64,000 nucleotides of DNA, taken from the NCBI RefSeq assembly GCF_000746025.2, contig NZ_CP045798.1:2280501-2344500 (forward strand). Direction: 5' to 3'. Shown here piece after piece: positions 1 to 6,846 of this stretch (the first letter of the stretch is position 1; every line of letters starts with the position of its first letter). The stretch is from Thermanaerosceptrum fracticalcis. Lineage in GTDB: Bacteria; Bacillota; Peptococcia; DRI-13. A model generated the notes under the pieces. The model worked only from the letters and a program-made list of their open reading frames with translations. It had not been told where the DNA came from and ran no database searches. A program made the position numbers and the translations under genes.

Positions 1-389
1 GCTTTATCCGTCAAGCCAACTTTACCTAACAGGGTATAAGCCCTCTCTTCCGCTTCCCCTTTGCTGATGCCCCTTACCTTCATGGTGGCCAGTGTAATAT
101 TTTCCAGGGCCGTCATATGGGGGAAAAGGTTGAAACGCTGGAAAACCATGCCCACCTCAGCCCTTAGTTTATTAATGTCGGTCCTGGGGTCTGTTACCGG
201 TATATTATCAATAATGATTTCCCCGGAGGTAGGCTTTTCCAGGAGGTTTAAACAGCGAAGGAAAGTGCTCTTGCCCGAGCCGGAAGGTCCGATCACCACC
301 ACCACTTCCCGTTCTTTTACGGAATTGGTAATATCTTTGAGGACTTCAAGTTTGCCAAAGCTTTTGTAAAGATTACGCACGACGATCAC
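1..389 (-). CDS. Polar amino acid ABC transporter ATP-binding protein (C-terminus outside window)
   Basis: ATPase subunit that energises amino acid import with the permease and lipoprotein encoded just upstream. The start is a GTG at 387-389, preceded by AAAGGAGG at normal distance; the first residues (VIVVRNLYKSFGKLEVLKDI) match the usual start of GlnQ/HisP-type ATPases. A Walker A motif GPSGSGKST lies near residue 40. The start overlaps the end of the permease gene by 17 nt, so the two are translationally linked. About 129 codons are visible; the signature motif and Walker B lie beyond the window edge. Substrate (glutamine, arginine, cystine or other) cannot be told from the sequence. Confidence 0.93.
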   Translation of the reverse strand, partial: MIVVRNLYKSFGKLEVLKDITNSVKEREVVVVIGPSGSGKSTFLRCLNLLEKPTSGEIIIDNIPVTDPRTDINKLRAEVGMVFQRFNLFPHMTALENITLATMKVRGISKGEAEERAYTLLGKVGLTDK

Positions 390-1062
390 TCTTAGCCAAC
401 CTCCTTTCTGTGAAAGCTACCAGACGGGAAATACTCAGGGTCATCACTAAATACATCAGCAAAACCCCGGCATAAACAGGAAAAGGTGCCGCGGTAATAG
501 CAATATACAGCTGGCCCTGGCGGGTCAATTCAGTAATACCTATGGCTGATAATAGGGAGGTGTCCTTCAACATGGCAATAAACTCGTTGCCCAGAGGAGG
601 AATGATACGTTTAAAGGCCTGGGGAAGAATAATATATTTCATGGCTTGATTATGCGTCATACCTAAGGAACGGGCTGCTTCCATCTGTCCCCGGTCGATG
701 GACTGGATGCCTGCTCTGACAATCTCCGCCACATAAGCCCCGGAGTTAATGCCGCAGGCAGCAATAGCTGCTACGTAGGCGTCGATAGGATGCTGCTGGT
801 GTGTAAGCATATATAGTAAATTGGGAATACCAAAATAAATGATAAATATTTGAACCAACAGGGGTGTTCCCCGGATAAAATCTATATACATGATAGCCAG
901 TGTTTTAATAATCACGTTGTGTGATAAACGGGCCAACCCCATAAAAAGGCCAATCATTACCCCTATAAAAACGGCAAAAGCAGTAATCCATATAGTAGTT
1001 AATGCACCCTCAAAGAGATTGGGTAATGCTTCAATAAATATTTCTGTAAAGTTGATAGTCAC
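373..1062 (-). CDS. Polar amino acid ABC transporter permease (GlnP/HisM type)
   Basis: Inner-membrane channel subunit of the amino acid importer, 229 aa, normal for the family. Hydrophobic segments are spread along the chain. The EAA loop that docks onto the ATPase starts at residue 128 (EAARSLGMTHNQAM) and is followed by LPQAF and a run of prolines and glycine (PPLGNEF), as in HisM/GlnP permeases. It sits between the substrate-binding lipoprotein gene upstream and the ATPase gene downstream. A perfect 12-bp hairpin (1088-1115) separates it from the lipoprotein gene, which may lower permease relative to binding-protein expression. Exact substrate is not determined. Confidence 0.94.
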   Translation of the reverse strand: MTINFTEIFIEALPNLFEGALTTIWITAFAVFIGVMIGLFMGLARLSHNVIIKTLAIMYIDFIRGTPLLVQIFIIYFGIPNLLYMLTHQQHPIDAYVAAIAACGINSGAYVAEIVRAGIQSIDRGQMEAARSLGMTHNQAMKYIILPQAFKRIIPPLGNEFIAMLKDTSLLSAIGITELTRQGQLYIAITAAPFPVYAGVLLMYLVMTLSISRLVAFTERRLAKSDRRA

Positions 1063-1087
1063 ATCCTCACCTCTTATCCATATAAGC

Positions 1088-1115
1088 GCGGCGTAACATA
1101 GAAATGTTACGCCGC
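1088..1115 (-). promoter_or_regulatory. Intercistronic hairpin between binding protein and permease
   Basis: A perfect 12-bp inverted repeat (GCGGCGTAACAT and its complement) with a 4-nt loop. No run of T follows on the minus strand, so it is not a typical intrinsic terminator. Its place, between the binding-protein and permease genes of an ABC operon, fits an mRNA-stabilising or partial attenuation element (inference). Confidence 0.7.
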
Positions 1116-1182
1116 ATAATCCTTTAGTATTATTATCCCTTGAATATTCCAGGCATTCTTTTAACTGGAAACTAATCCGGAA

Positions 1183-2016
1183 CTACTTAGGTAATGCAGT
1201 TTCAGGCAAGTTATATTTCTTCCGGAGTTCCTCATATTTTCCTTTCTCAATAACTTTTTTAAGACCGGAATTGATCTTATCCAGAAGTTCTTTTTTACCT
1301 TTGGCCACAGCAAAGCCATACTGTTCACTGTCTAAGAGATCGCCAACAATCTTAATTTCCGAATGGCCTTTGCTGATGAAGTCCTGGGTCACAGGGGCAT
1401 CGTTTATGGCCGCATCCACAGTACCCTTAGCCACTTCAGCCATCACTACATCAACAGTGTTGTAAGTTTTAATGGTTTTAATGATGCCTTTCTTCTTCAG
1501 CTCATCAGCCTTGTTGGCACCGGTTGTACCGATCTGAACAGCAACCTTTTTACCTTTGAGGTCAGCTTCGGATTTGATTGTATCGTTGTTTTTTGCAACG
1601 GCAATAGCAAGACCGGAGTTAACATAGGGATTAGAAAAGTCGATCTGTTCTTTACGCTTGTCTGTGATGGTCATGCCTGATGCAATAATGTTAATGGTGC
1701 CGGCTTGTAAAGCAGGAATCAGTCCTTCAAAACCCAAATTTATTATTTCTACTTTGAAACCTTCTTCCTGAGCAATGGCTTTAATCAATTCAATGTCAAA
1801 ACCGGTAATTTGATTGGTGTTCTTATCTAAAAATTCAAAGGGTGGAAAAGTTGGTTCTGTTCCGACTTTGTAAACTACTTCCGGTTTGGGTTGTTCCTTG
1901 GGGAGTTCTTGCTTAGGTGGTTGTGGAGCAGGGGCAGGTTTCCCACAAGCCGCAGCTGATAGCACAAGCCCTAAGGCCAGGAGAATCACCAGCATTATTT
2001 TGCCATACTTATTCAT
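1183..2016 (-). CDS. Amino acid ABC transporter substrate-binding lipoprotein
   Basis: Extracellular solute-binding protein, family 3 (SBP_bac_3), 277 aa. The N-terminus is a lipoprotein signal: charged start, hydrophobic core and a lipobox ending LSAAAC with the acylated cysteine at residue 24. A proline-rich, charged linker follows, then the binding domain with EPTFPPFEF, GFDIEL and ASGMTITDKRKEQIDFSNPY, all typical of polar amino acid receptors. It is the first gene of the importer operon and has a strong promoter at 2059-2087. The ligand could be glutamine, cystine, arginine or a related amino acid. Confidence 0.94.
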   Translation of the reverse strand: MNKYGKIMLVILLALGLVLSAAACGKPAPAPQPPKQELPKEQPKPEVVYKVGTEPTFPPFEFLDKNTNQITGFDIELIKAIAQEEGFKVEIINLGFEGLIPALQAGTINIIASGMTITDKRKEQIDFSNPYVNSGLAIAVAKNNDTIKSEADLKGKKVAVQIGTTGANKADELKKKGIIKTIKTYNTVDVVMAEVAKGTVDAAINDAPVTQDFISKGHSEIKIVGDLLDSEQYGFAVAKGKKELLDKINSGLKKVIEKGKYEELRKKYNLPETALPK

Positions 2017-2058
2017 CTTACGTGCCTCCCTACATACTTTTCTTTGCTAGCCAAAATA

Positions 2059-2087
2059 ATTATACATGCCCCTGTATATATTATCAA
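2059..2087 (-). promoter_or_regulatory. Sigma-A promoter of the amino acid transporter operon
   Basis: On the minus strand the -35 TTGATA (2082-2087) and the -10 TATAAT (2059-2064) are separated by exactly 17 bp, 43 bp upstream of the lipoprotein start codon. The match is nearly consensus. Confidence 0.8.
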
Positions 2088-2188
2088 TAGTAGGGGAAAT
2101 ATCTTACAGTCCGTCCTGCAAATACACTATTGGGCAACAAATTGCCCGGATAGGGTTTCTTTGACAATCCTTCTTTTTACACAAAACC

Positions 2189-2250
2189 TGTGGATAATGT
2201 GTATAACTCTGTTAGTAACTCTAAATACAACAGGTGCATGCTGTGGATAA
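2189..2250 (+). promoter_or_regulatory. Cluster of three DnaA-box matches
   Basis: Three 9-mers fit the DnaA box TTATNCACA (read here as its complement, all in one orientation): TGTGGATAA at 2189-2197, TGTGTATAA directly abutting at 2198-2206, and TGTGGATAA at 2242-2250. They lie in the 429-bp gap between the fliT-like gene and the amino acid transporter. This gap also contains a Spo0A-box match (2323-2331), the transporter promoter and a terminator (2417-2436); nothing else was recognised in it. No dnaA or dnaN gene is nearby, so this is not an ordinary oriC. Confidence 0.6.
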
Positions 2251-2322
2251 CTTAGGTTTCACACCACGAATTAAATCCGAATTAGTCGATAAGCCCTATT
2301 GACACAATTGCTTATGTTTATT

Positions 2323-2331
2323 TTTGTCGAA
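2323..2331 (+). promoter_or_regulatory. Spo0A-box match
   Basis: TTTGTCGAA, a 9/9 match to the Spo0A box known from Bacillus, lies 72 bp from the DnaA-box cluster in the same intergenic region. A single 9-mer can occur by chance; the co-location is the reason for listing it. Confidence 0.4.
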
Positions 2332-2416
2332 ATACACTTTTTTTATACAATTTTAACAGTATGCGTAAAAATTATCCGGAAACTTGTAATATTCCGTAAA
2401 GCCTTGAGAAACAGAA

Positions 2417-2436
2417 GACCCCCGTTCGCGGAGGTC
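2417..2436 (-). terminator. Intrinsic terminator of the flaG-fliD-fliS-fliT operon
   Basis: Stem GACCTCCG / CGGGGGTC with a CGAA loop on the minus strand, followed by TTCTGTTTCTC. It lies just after the stop of the fliT-like gene, the last gene of the filament-cap operon. Confidence 0.7.
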
Positions 2437-2445
2437 CTCCATAGA

Positions 2446-2958
2446 TCATCTATTATAATCGATAAACACGCCGTCACGTAAGGGAGCAGCCGGCTGATAG
2501 GCTTTCGTAGCCTTCTTGGCATCCTGCATCTGCCTGAGTTTATCCTTTACTTTAGTAATTCCCTCACGCAGCAGCTCTTCATTCTTTTTATCCAGTTCTT
2601 TTATTTTGGTAAGGACGGTACTCAATTCGGCCAGAACAGTAGTCAAAGCATGAGTGCCCGGTCCATTAACACGGTTTTGGATATTCGTAATATTAAACTC
2701 CTTAATCTCCAGAGCCTGGCATACCTCGTCCCTAATCAGGGAAATTTCCCTGTTTCTACCCTCAAGGTTCTCTATCAACTCCTGACGTTGGTTGATAAGA
2801 CCAAGCAGTAAATCCGTATCTATCTCGGCCTGCTGGAGGAGTGCTTGCTGTTCGCGGGCGATCCTGTACATCTCTTCGTAATAAGGAATCTGCTCCTCGT
2901 AGTTCTGGGCTATCCGTTCCAGGATGAGATTGATGATGCTATCCTTCAAGGGAGACAC
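2446..2958 (-). CDS. FliT/FlgN-like flagellar chaperone, coiled coil
   Basis: A 170-aa, highly charged helical protein with heptad-like stretches over about residues 10-150 and no membrane segment. Sequence identity to a named family is not obvious. Its position directly after fliS, overlapping it by 20 nt, is where B. subtilis has fliT, and its length and composition fit the FliT/FlgN export-chaperone class; the inferred job is to hold an export substrate (FliD or a hook protein) before secretion. The chosen GTG start lies inside fliS; a slightly later TTG is also possible. The last 25 residues are proline-containing and probably disordered. Confidence 0.65.
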   Translation of the reverse strand: MSPLKDSIINLILERIAQNYEEQIPYYEEMYRIAREQQALLQQAEIDTDLLLGLINQRQELIENLEGRNREISLIRDEVCQALEIKEFNITNIQNRVNGPGTHALTTVLAELSTVLTKIKELDKKNEELLREGITKVKDKLRQMQDAKKATKAYQPAAPLRDGVFIDYNR

Positions 2959-3352
2959 CCCCTGTCAGGGGTCCATTCTCCGCTTTTAGTTTTGTTGCCG
3001 CTTCTGCCCAGGTTTTCCGTAAATCTGTGAGGAAACCTATTAATTCGTCAATAATTGCCGTATCTTTTTTCATATTAGCCTCGACTAGACGGTTATAGAG
3101 ATAGTCATAAAGGGAATAGAGATTCCTTGAGATCTCGTAGTCCATATTTAAGGTGGTCATGAATTCGATAATAATGTTTTGCGCCTTCGTTAGATTGACA
3201 TGGGCTTGTTCCAGATTTCTACTCTCAATGGCTATTTTAGCTTGACTGCAAAAACGAATCGCGCCATCGTAAAGCATAATTAAAAGCTTGTCCGGTGTCG
3301 CGGTATTCACCTGCTGCTGCCTGTACTGCTGATATGGGTTCGGTAAGGCCAT
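2939..3352 (-). CDS. fliS: Flagellar secretion chaperone FliS
   Basis: Cytoplasmic chaperone that binds the C-terminus of flagellin and prevents early polymerisation; it also partners FliW in Gram-positive bacteria. The 137-aa protein has the family's N-terminus (NPYQQYRQQQVNTATPDKLL), then IMLYDGAIRF and the helical bundle with ISRNLYSLYDYLYNRLVEAN. It lies between fliD and the fliT-like gene in the standard order. The tail after residue 120 is a flexible glycine-rich extension. Confidence 0.96.
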   Translation of the reverse strand: MALPNPYQQYRQQQVNTATPDKLLIMLYDGAIRFCSQAKIAIESRNLEQAHVNLTKAQNIIIEFMTTLNMDYEISRNLYSLYDYLYNRLVEANMKKDTAIIDELIGFLTDLRKTWAEAATKLKAENGPLTGGVSLEG

Positions 3353-3380
3353 ATATCATACCTCCAAGATTTTATTATAC

Positions 3381-3415
3381 GGTGAACGGTTAACGTTCAC
3401 TGTTCACGGTTAACG
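3381..3415. repeat. Heptameric degenerate repeat array at the 3' end of fliD
   Basis: Tandem and mirrored copies of GGTTAAC/GTGAAC-type heptamers. The array runs into the fliD gene: its GTTAAC unit supplies the fliD TAA stop codon (3410-3412). It belongs to the same family as the arrays at 14866-14893 and 17465-17571. Confidence 0.75.
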
Positions 3416-5110
3416 CTGGCTAAACTGCTGAGCCAACCAGGCACTCTGGGCATTCATCTGGCTTAAAGCCTTTTCCATAGCCGTGAATTTCTGCCAGTAA
3501 CGGTCTTCAATTGTTACCAGGTAGTCGTTCATATTCTCAATTTTGCCATCTAATTCCGTAACATCTTTATCCAGGTAGCTTATACTACCGTATATAGTCA
3601 CAAAGTCTATTAAGATATTGGCACTTACGCTTCTGTATAGCTCAGAGTTATCACCAGTTCCAGCCTTGTTTATCACGTCCTTCATTCCTGTGATGATATT
3701 ATCGTAGAGTCTTGTTATAAGCCCGCTTTCACTTCTTTTTTGGCTTATTTCAGAACTGGTCATGCTGCTTTCTGATTTATATTTTAAAGCTTCACTAGGT
3801 TCCTTAAATAAAAGTTCCAGAACACTGTCAACATTGTCTTCAATAGCCTTCGTTAATTTGTCTTTGTCAATAACAAGTTTACCACCCCGAGACCCACTGG
3901 TATAACCTTCTGTGGTAATCCCAATTTCAGTCAACTGGTCGTATATACCGGTAACCCCGCTTACTTCCTGATACATACCGCTTCTTATTGATTGTAAGGT
4001 TCTCTCCATTATCTGATCATTTTTTAAAAGACCACTTTTAGCCTTTTCTTCCCAGAGTTCAATTTCTTTTTCCGACATGGCTTCTTTTTGTTCTTTAGTA
4101 AGTGGTAAATAATCCCTGTATCTTTCCTCAGCTAATTCAGTCCCGATTTTATCCATTAGCTCATTGTATTTTTCTACAAATTTCTCTATCTTTTCATAAA
4201 CACTGGTAACGTTAGTGGCCACATCAACGGTAATCGGGCCTCCTACTTTTTTTAGATTAAAACCTAAACCATTAATGGTAAATTGATTGGAACTCTGCAC
4301 AATCCCTGTAGCAGCCCCCAGATCGATTACCGCATTGGTGCCTGCATAGGTACCATTTAAAACTGTTTGACTAACACCATTGTTATCTATATACTTCATT
4401 TTTAACAAAGAGGTATTTCCAGTAATGAAATCAAATCTGGTAGAACCATCACTTAAGGTACTGTTGTCGGTAATGGTAATAGTATTTTCCGCACCTGTCT
4501 TATTAACCTGCAGGAAAAAGCGATCAATGGTACTGTCGTAGGAAGCTGTAATACCCAGGTTAGCGTTGTTTATTTCATTTACTATATCATTTATTGTAAC
4601 ATTGGTAAGATTGGTTTTATTAATTGTCACTGATTTTCCGTCTTTGTTAGTAATGGTAAAGTTGATGGTATCATTATTATTTAAACCGAATTGGGTACTA
4701 AGGTTACCCTTATCCCCTACAGAAATATTACTCTCACTGGCTGCGGACCAGTTGGTAGCCAAGCTTTTTACATTGACCGTATAGGTACCCTTCACAGCAT
4801 CGGCTCTCGCCGTTACTTCGGCTATAGTTGTATCGGAAACAGTAGTACTTTTCACCCAGTCTAAACTACTGACAGACTTGTTTAACAAGGTTCCTGTTGA
4901 GGTAGTAGTTGTGAGACCAAATTCTTTTTTGGTATCTAAGATAAAGTTAGCAAAATCCTTATTTACCTGGTGATAATTCTCCTGGCGCCACAAGATTATT
5001 TGCCTGTTCTGTTCAAGCTTGTCTAACCTTGTTCTTTCGGCTCTCATCAAATCGCCTACAATTTTGTCAATATCTAATCCTGAAGATAGACCGCCTATTC
5101 TAAAGACCAT
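3410..5110 (-). CDS. fliD: Flagellar filament capping protein FliD (HAP2)
   Basis: Forms the cap at the filament tip under which flagellin subunits polymerise. The 566-aa length is typical. The N-terminal FliD domain begins VFRIGGLSSGLDIDKIVGDL and continues with a helical stretch (RTRLDKLEQNRQIILWRQEN). The middle (about 100-300) is a variable, Asn/Thr-rich region. The C-terminal FliD domain carries the helical end (about 400-566) with MNDYLVTIEDRYWQKFTAMEKALSQMN. It lies downstream of flaG and upstream of fliS under a SigD promoter. The stop codon lies inside a heptamer repeat array. Confidence 0.96.
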   Translation of the reverse strand: MVFRIGGLSSGLDIDKIVGDLMRAERTRLDKLEQNRQIILWRQENYHQVNKDFANFILDTKKEFGLTTTTSTGTLLNKSVSSLDWVKSTTVSDTTIAEVTARADAVKGTYTVNVKSLATNWSAASESNISVGDKGNLSTQFGLNNNDTINFTITNKDGKSVTINKTNLTNVTINDIVNEINNANLGITASYDSTIDRFFLQVNKTGAENTITITDNSTLSDGSTRFDFITGNTSLLKMKYIDNNGVSQTVLNGTYAGTNAVIDLGAATGIVQSSNQFTINGLGFNLKKVGGPITVDVATNVTSVYEKIEKFVEKYNELMDKIGTELAEERYRDYLPLTKEQKEAMSEKEIELWEEKAKSGLLKNDQIMERTLQSIRSGMYQEVSGVTGIYDQLTEIGITTEGYTSGSRGGKLVIDKDKLTKAIEDNVDSVLELLFKEPSEALKYKSESSMTSSEISQKRSESGLITRLYDNIITGMKDVINKAGTGDNSELYRSVSANILIDFVTIYGSISYLDKDVTELDGKIENMNDYLVTIEDRYWQKFTAMEKALSQMNAQSAWLAQQFSQR

Positions 5111-5123
5111 TTAAACCACCACC

Positions 5124-5489
5124 TTATGCTTTCTCGTCTACTAACAGGCCAGCCATTTCCATCATTTTTGCCACCATATCCAGGATTTTCTCGGGAGGAA
5201 TTTCTTTTATAACCTCCTCAGTTTGAGTATTAATGACTTTTATCATGATTTGCTTCGTCTCTTCATGGATGGAAAACTCTAGCCTCTTCTCATATAACTC
5301 AAACTTTTGATTGGCCTTTTCAATAGCACTGATTAGTTCCTCTTCCGCATATTTATTCTCTCCACCATTCTGAACAGGAGCAGGATTATCCACAGGCTTA
5401 TCTTTTACTCTTGGCTCCTGAACTTCCCTGTTTATGTTTTGTTGTGTGTTTTGGTTTGTTCCAACCACACTTATACCGTCCACACGCAT
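5124..5489 (-). CDS. flaG: FlaG family flagellar protein
   Basis: Small cytoplasmic protein of 121 aa affecting filament length in other bacteria; biochemical role unsettled. The first 45 residues are polar and low complexity. The conserved FlaG part follows: RLEFSIHEETKQIMIKVINT, then EVIKEIPPEKILDMVAKMME. It is the first gene of the flaG-fliD-fliS-fliT operon, 37 bp downstream of a SigD-type -10 element, the same place as yvyC in B. subtilis. Confidence 0.92.
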   Translation of the reverse strand: MRVDGISVVGTNQNTQQNINREVQEPRVKDKPVDNPAPVQNGGENKYAEEELISAIEKANQKFELYEKRLEFSIHEETKQIMIKVINTQTEEVIKEIPPEKILDMVAKMMEMAGLLVDEKA

Positions 5490-5525
5490 ATAGATCCACC
5501 CTTCTACTTCAATTCCTTAATATAT

Positions 5526-5552
5526 ATATCGGATGTTAAACTAAAAAGTTTA
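5526..5552 (-). promoter_or_regulatory. SigD (sigma-28) promoter of the flaG-fliD operon
   Basis: On the minus strand TAAA (5549-5552), a 15-bp spacer and TCCGATAT (5526-5533) match the flagellar sigma-28 consensus TAAA-N15-GCCGATAT at all but one position. Confidence 0.85.
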
Positions 5553-5711
5553 GATGTTTAGATCATTTTTATTGTAAAAACTTCTTACTTCCATCCATGC
5601 ATCCTGCTTTTCCATCACAAGCTGATAAATCTTTTGCAATATTTCCGCCAGTCTACCGAGTAAAATTCTTGCCGCTTCAACTGCCAAAATATCTGGCAGT
5701 CTAAAAAATAA

Positions 5712-5742
5712 TGCAACAGCAGGAACCGTCCCCACTGTCGCA
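5712..5742. repeat. GAACCGTCCCC-core hairpin element, copy 1
   Basis: Short inverted repeat (arms TGCAACAG and CTGTCGCA) around the core GGAACCGTCCCC. It lies directly after the nucleotidyltransferase stop codon. Another copy with almost the same arms lies at 6647-6677 and one with different arms at 57402-57432, so the core is conserved and the arms vary. The form resembles REP-like elements that Y1 transposases mobilise. Confidence 0.75.
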
Positions 5743-5754
5743 TTTGCTCTTCCT

Positions 5755-6063
5755 TCACTGTGGCCCATAAAATAACCTGCCGTATATGTCTATATGCTCC
5801 TTTAAAGAAGCATTTTTTAAAGATTCATAATGAATTATGTCAAAATAATAAGGTAACGGCAGCTTCTCGTTAAGCATAACACTTAAAGCGTCTATTATGT
5901 CTGTCGTTATATTGGAACCGTATAGAACTATGTCCACATCCGACCCTCTTTTATAATTTCCCATGGCTCGACTGCCAAAAACTGCAGCCTTTTCAATTTC
6001 TGGCCACAAAGATAGTGTGTGCATAATTAAATTAAAACTTTCCTGCGATATGCCAAACCTCAT
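5755..6063 (-). CDS. MNT-type nucleotidyltransferase (antitoxin of HEPN/MNT pair)
   Basis: Minimal nucleotidyltransferase of 102 aa. The signature GSRAMGNYKRGSDVDI (residues 30-45) contains the GSx10-DxD active-site pattern of the polymerase-beta fold; D42 and D44 should bind metal. In characterised pairs the MNT protein inactivates its HEPN partner by adding AMP to it. The start codon overlaps the stop of the HEPN gene (ATGA, 6060-6063), so the two are co-translated. It closes the two-gene module and is followed by a REP-like hairpin. Confidence 0.88.
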   Translation of the reverse strand: MRFGISQESFNLIMHTLSLWPEIEKAAVFGSRAMGNYKRGSDVDIVLYGSNITTDIIDALSVMLNEKLPLPYYFDIIHYESLKNASLKEHIDIYGRLFYGPQ

Positions 6064-6461
6064 AGCTTTTCTCCCAATTCTTTATATACCTGAGTTATTG
6101 CTTTGTGATAATTATTTTTAATTTTTGCCACAGCTAATTTAAAACGCTCCTCATCGTATGCATGAGCCAGGAGGTTTCGCTTATCCAGCATATCCATCCA
6201 GACATCTCCATCTTCTATTAATCCATAGTGAAAAGCTGCTTTGATAACTTCTCTTGGGAAGTTCACTGCAACCTCTTGAGATTCCAGGTAATCCTTCATT
6301 GTTTTCCAGGCTAATTCAAATGTATACTCAAACCTTTGAATAAGCCCTTCCTTCTCCAGGTCACTCAAAATTTCAAAATCTATAATTGCCGAATTAAACT
6401 GATTATATGCTTTTTTAAAATTTACAAATCTCTGTCTCCATCTGATATCTTTCTCATTCAT
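6060..6461 (-). CDS. HEPN-domain protein, HI0074 family (toxin of HEPN/MNT pair)
   Basis: All-helical 133-aa protein of the nucleotidyltransferase substrate-binding (HI0074) family. The HEPN ribonuclease motif Rx4H is present as RNLLAH (R95, H100). The family's FEYTFELAWKTMKDYLE and FPREVIKAAFHYGLI segments are clear. It pairs with the MNT gene that overlaps its stop codon, which makes a type VII-like toxin-antitoxin module likely. It stands in an accessory block between flaG and flagellin. Whether this copy is an active RNase cannot be read from the sequence. Confidence 0.88.
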   Translation of the reverse strand: MNEKDIRWRQRFVNFKKAYNQFNSAIIDFEILSDLEKEGLIQRFEYTFELAWKTMKDYLESQEVAVNFPREVIKAAFHYGLIEDGDVWMDMLDKRNLLAHAYDEERFKLAVAKIKNNYHKAITQVYKELGEKL

Positions 6462-6646
6462 CCTTTTTTGCTCCTTTCCCCACTGACTGGAAAGTCCTCT
6501 GTTTATTCATAACAAGTCATAATATTATTTAGCGTTATTCTCTTTCTGTCTTTTCCTACAATAATTTTACACCATTGAGAATCTAATACAAATAGGAAAC
6601 TATATAAGCAACAAAGAACAATAAATCACCTGTTTTGCCGGACAAA

Positions 6647-6677
6647 TGCGACAGCGAGAACCGTCCCCGCTGTCGCA
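6647..6677. repeat. GAACCGTCCCC-core hairpin element, copy 2
   Basis: Perfect 10-bp arms TGCGACAGCG / CGCTGTCGCA around the loop AGAACCGTCCC. It is the best preserved copy of the dispersed hairpin family, 905 bp from copy 1 on the other side of the HEPN/MNT genes. The gap 6462-6846 holds this element, two further hairpins (6722-6764, 6772-6795) and a bidirectional terminator (6685-6701); no gene was seen in it. Confidence 0.8.
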
Positions 6678-6684
6678 CAAAAAA

Positions 6685-6701
6685 ACCCGCTTTATGCGGG
6701 T
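6685..6701. terminator. Bidirectional intrinsic terminator
   Basis: ACCCGC TTTA TGCGGGT stem-loop with a run of A before and T after, so it can act on either strand. It lies in the gap between the stalk-domain gene and the HEPN gene. Confidence 0.75.
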
Positions 6702-6721
6702 CTTTTTGTGCGATATGTCGA

Positions 6722-6764
6722 GGCCAGTTCTTGACTTGAATAGGAATCAAGTCAAGAACTGGCC
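6722..6764. repeat. Perfect 18-bp inverted repeat
   Basis: Arms GGCCAGTTCTTGACTTGA and exact complement with a 7-nt loop. There is no T-run after it, so it is not a classical terminator. It is followed within 8 bp by a second hairpin, AAGCTGGC / GCCAGCTT (6772-6795), which is followed by TT. The 18-bp arms are unusually long and perfect for a simple terminator; a mobile hairpin or a folded RNA end are alternatives. Confidence 0.75.
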
Positions 6765-6846
6765 CTAATTCAAGCTGGCTGTAACATGCCAGCTTTTAGT
6801 CTGTTGTATTCTTTTTTTATCAGACCAATCGGTAATAAAATCTACT

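Noticed and set aside
61-369. Plus-strand open frame of 102 codons
   Set aside because: It is antisense to the ABC ATPase gene, whose Walker A motif is clear on the minus strand.
2161-2250. Chromosomal origin of replication
   Set aside because: Three DnaA boxes are present but no dnaA, dnaN or AT-rich unwinding element with DnaA-trio repeats is nearby; it was kept as a DnaA-box cluster only.
5550-5768. 72-codon minus-strand open frame between the nucleotidyltransferase and flaG
   Set aside because: It begins inside the nucleotidyltransferase gene, runs through the hairpin element at 5712-5742 and ends in the SigD promoter. No family is recognisable; a remnant of a gene cannot be excluded.
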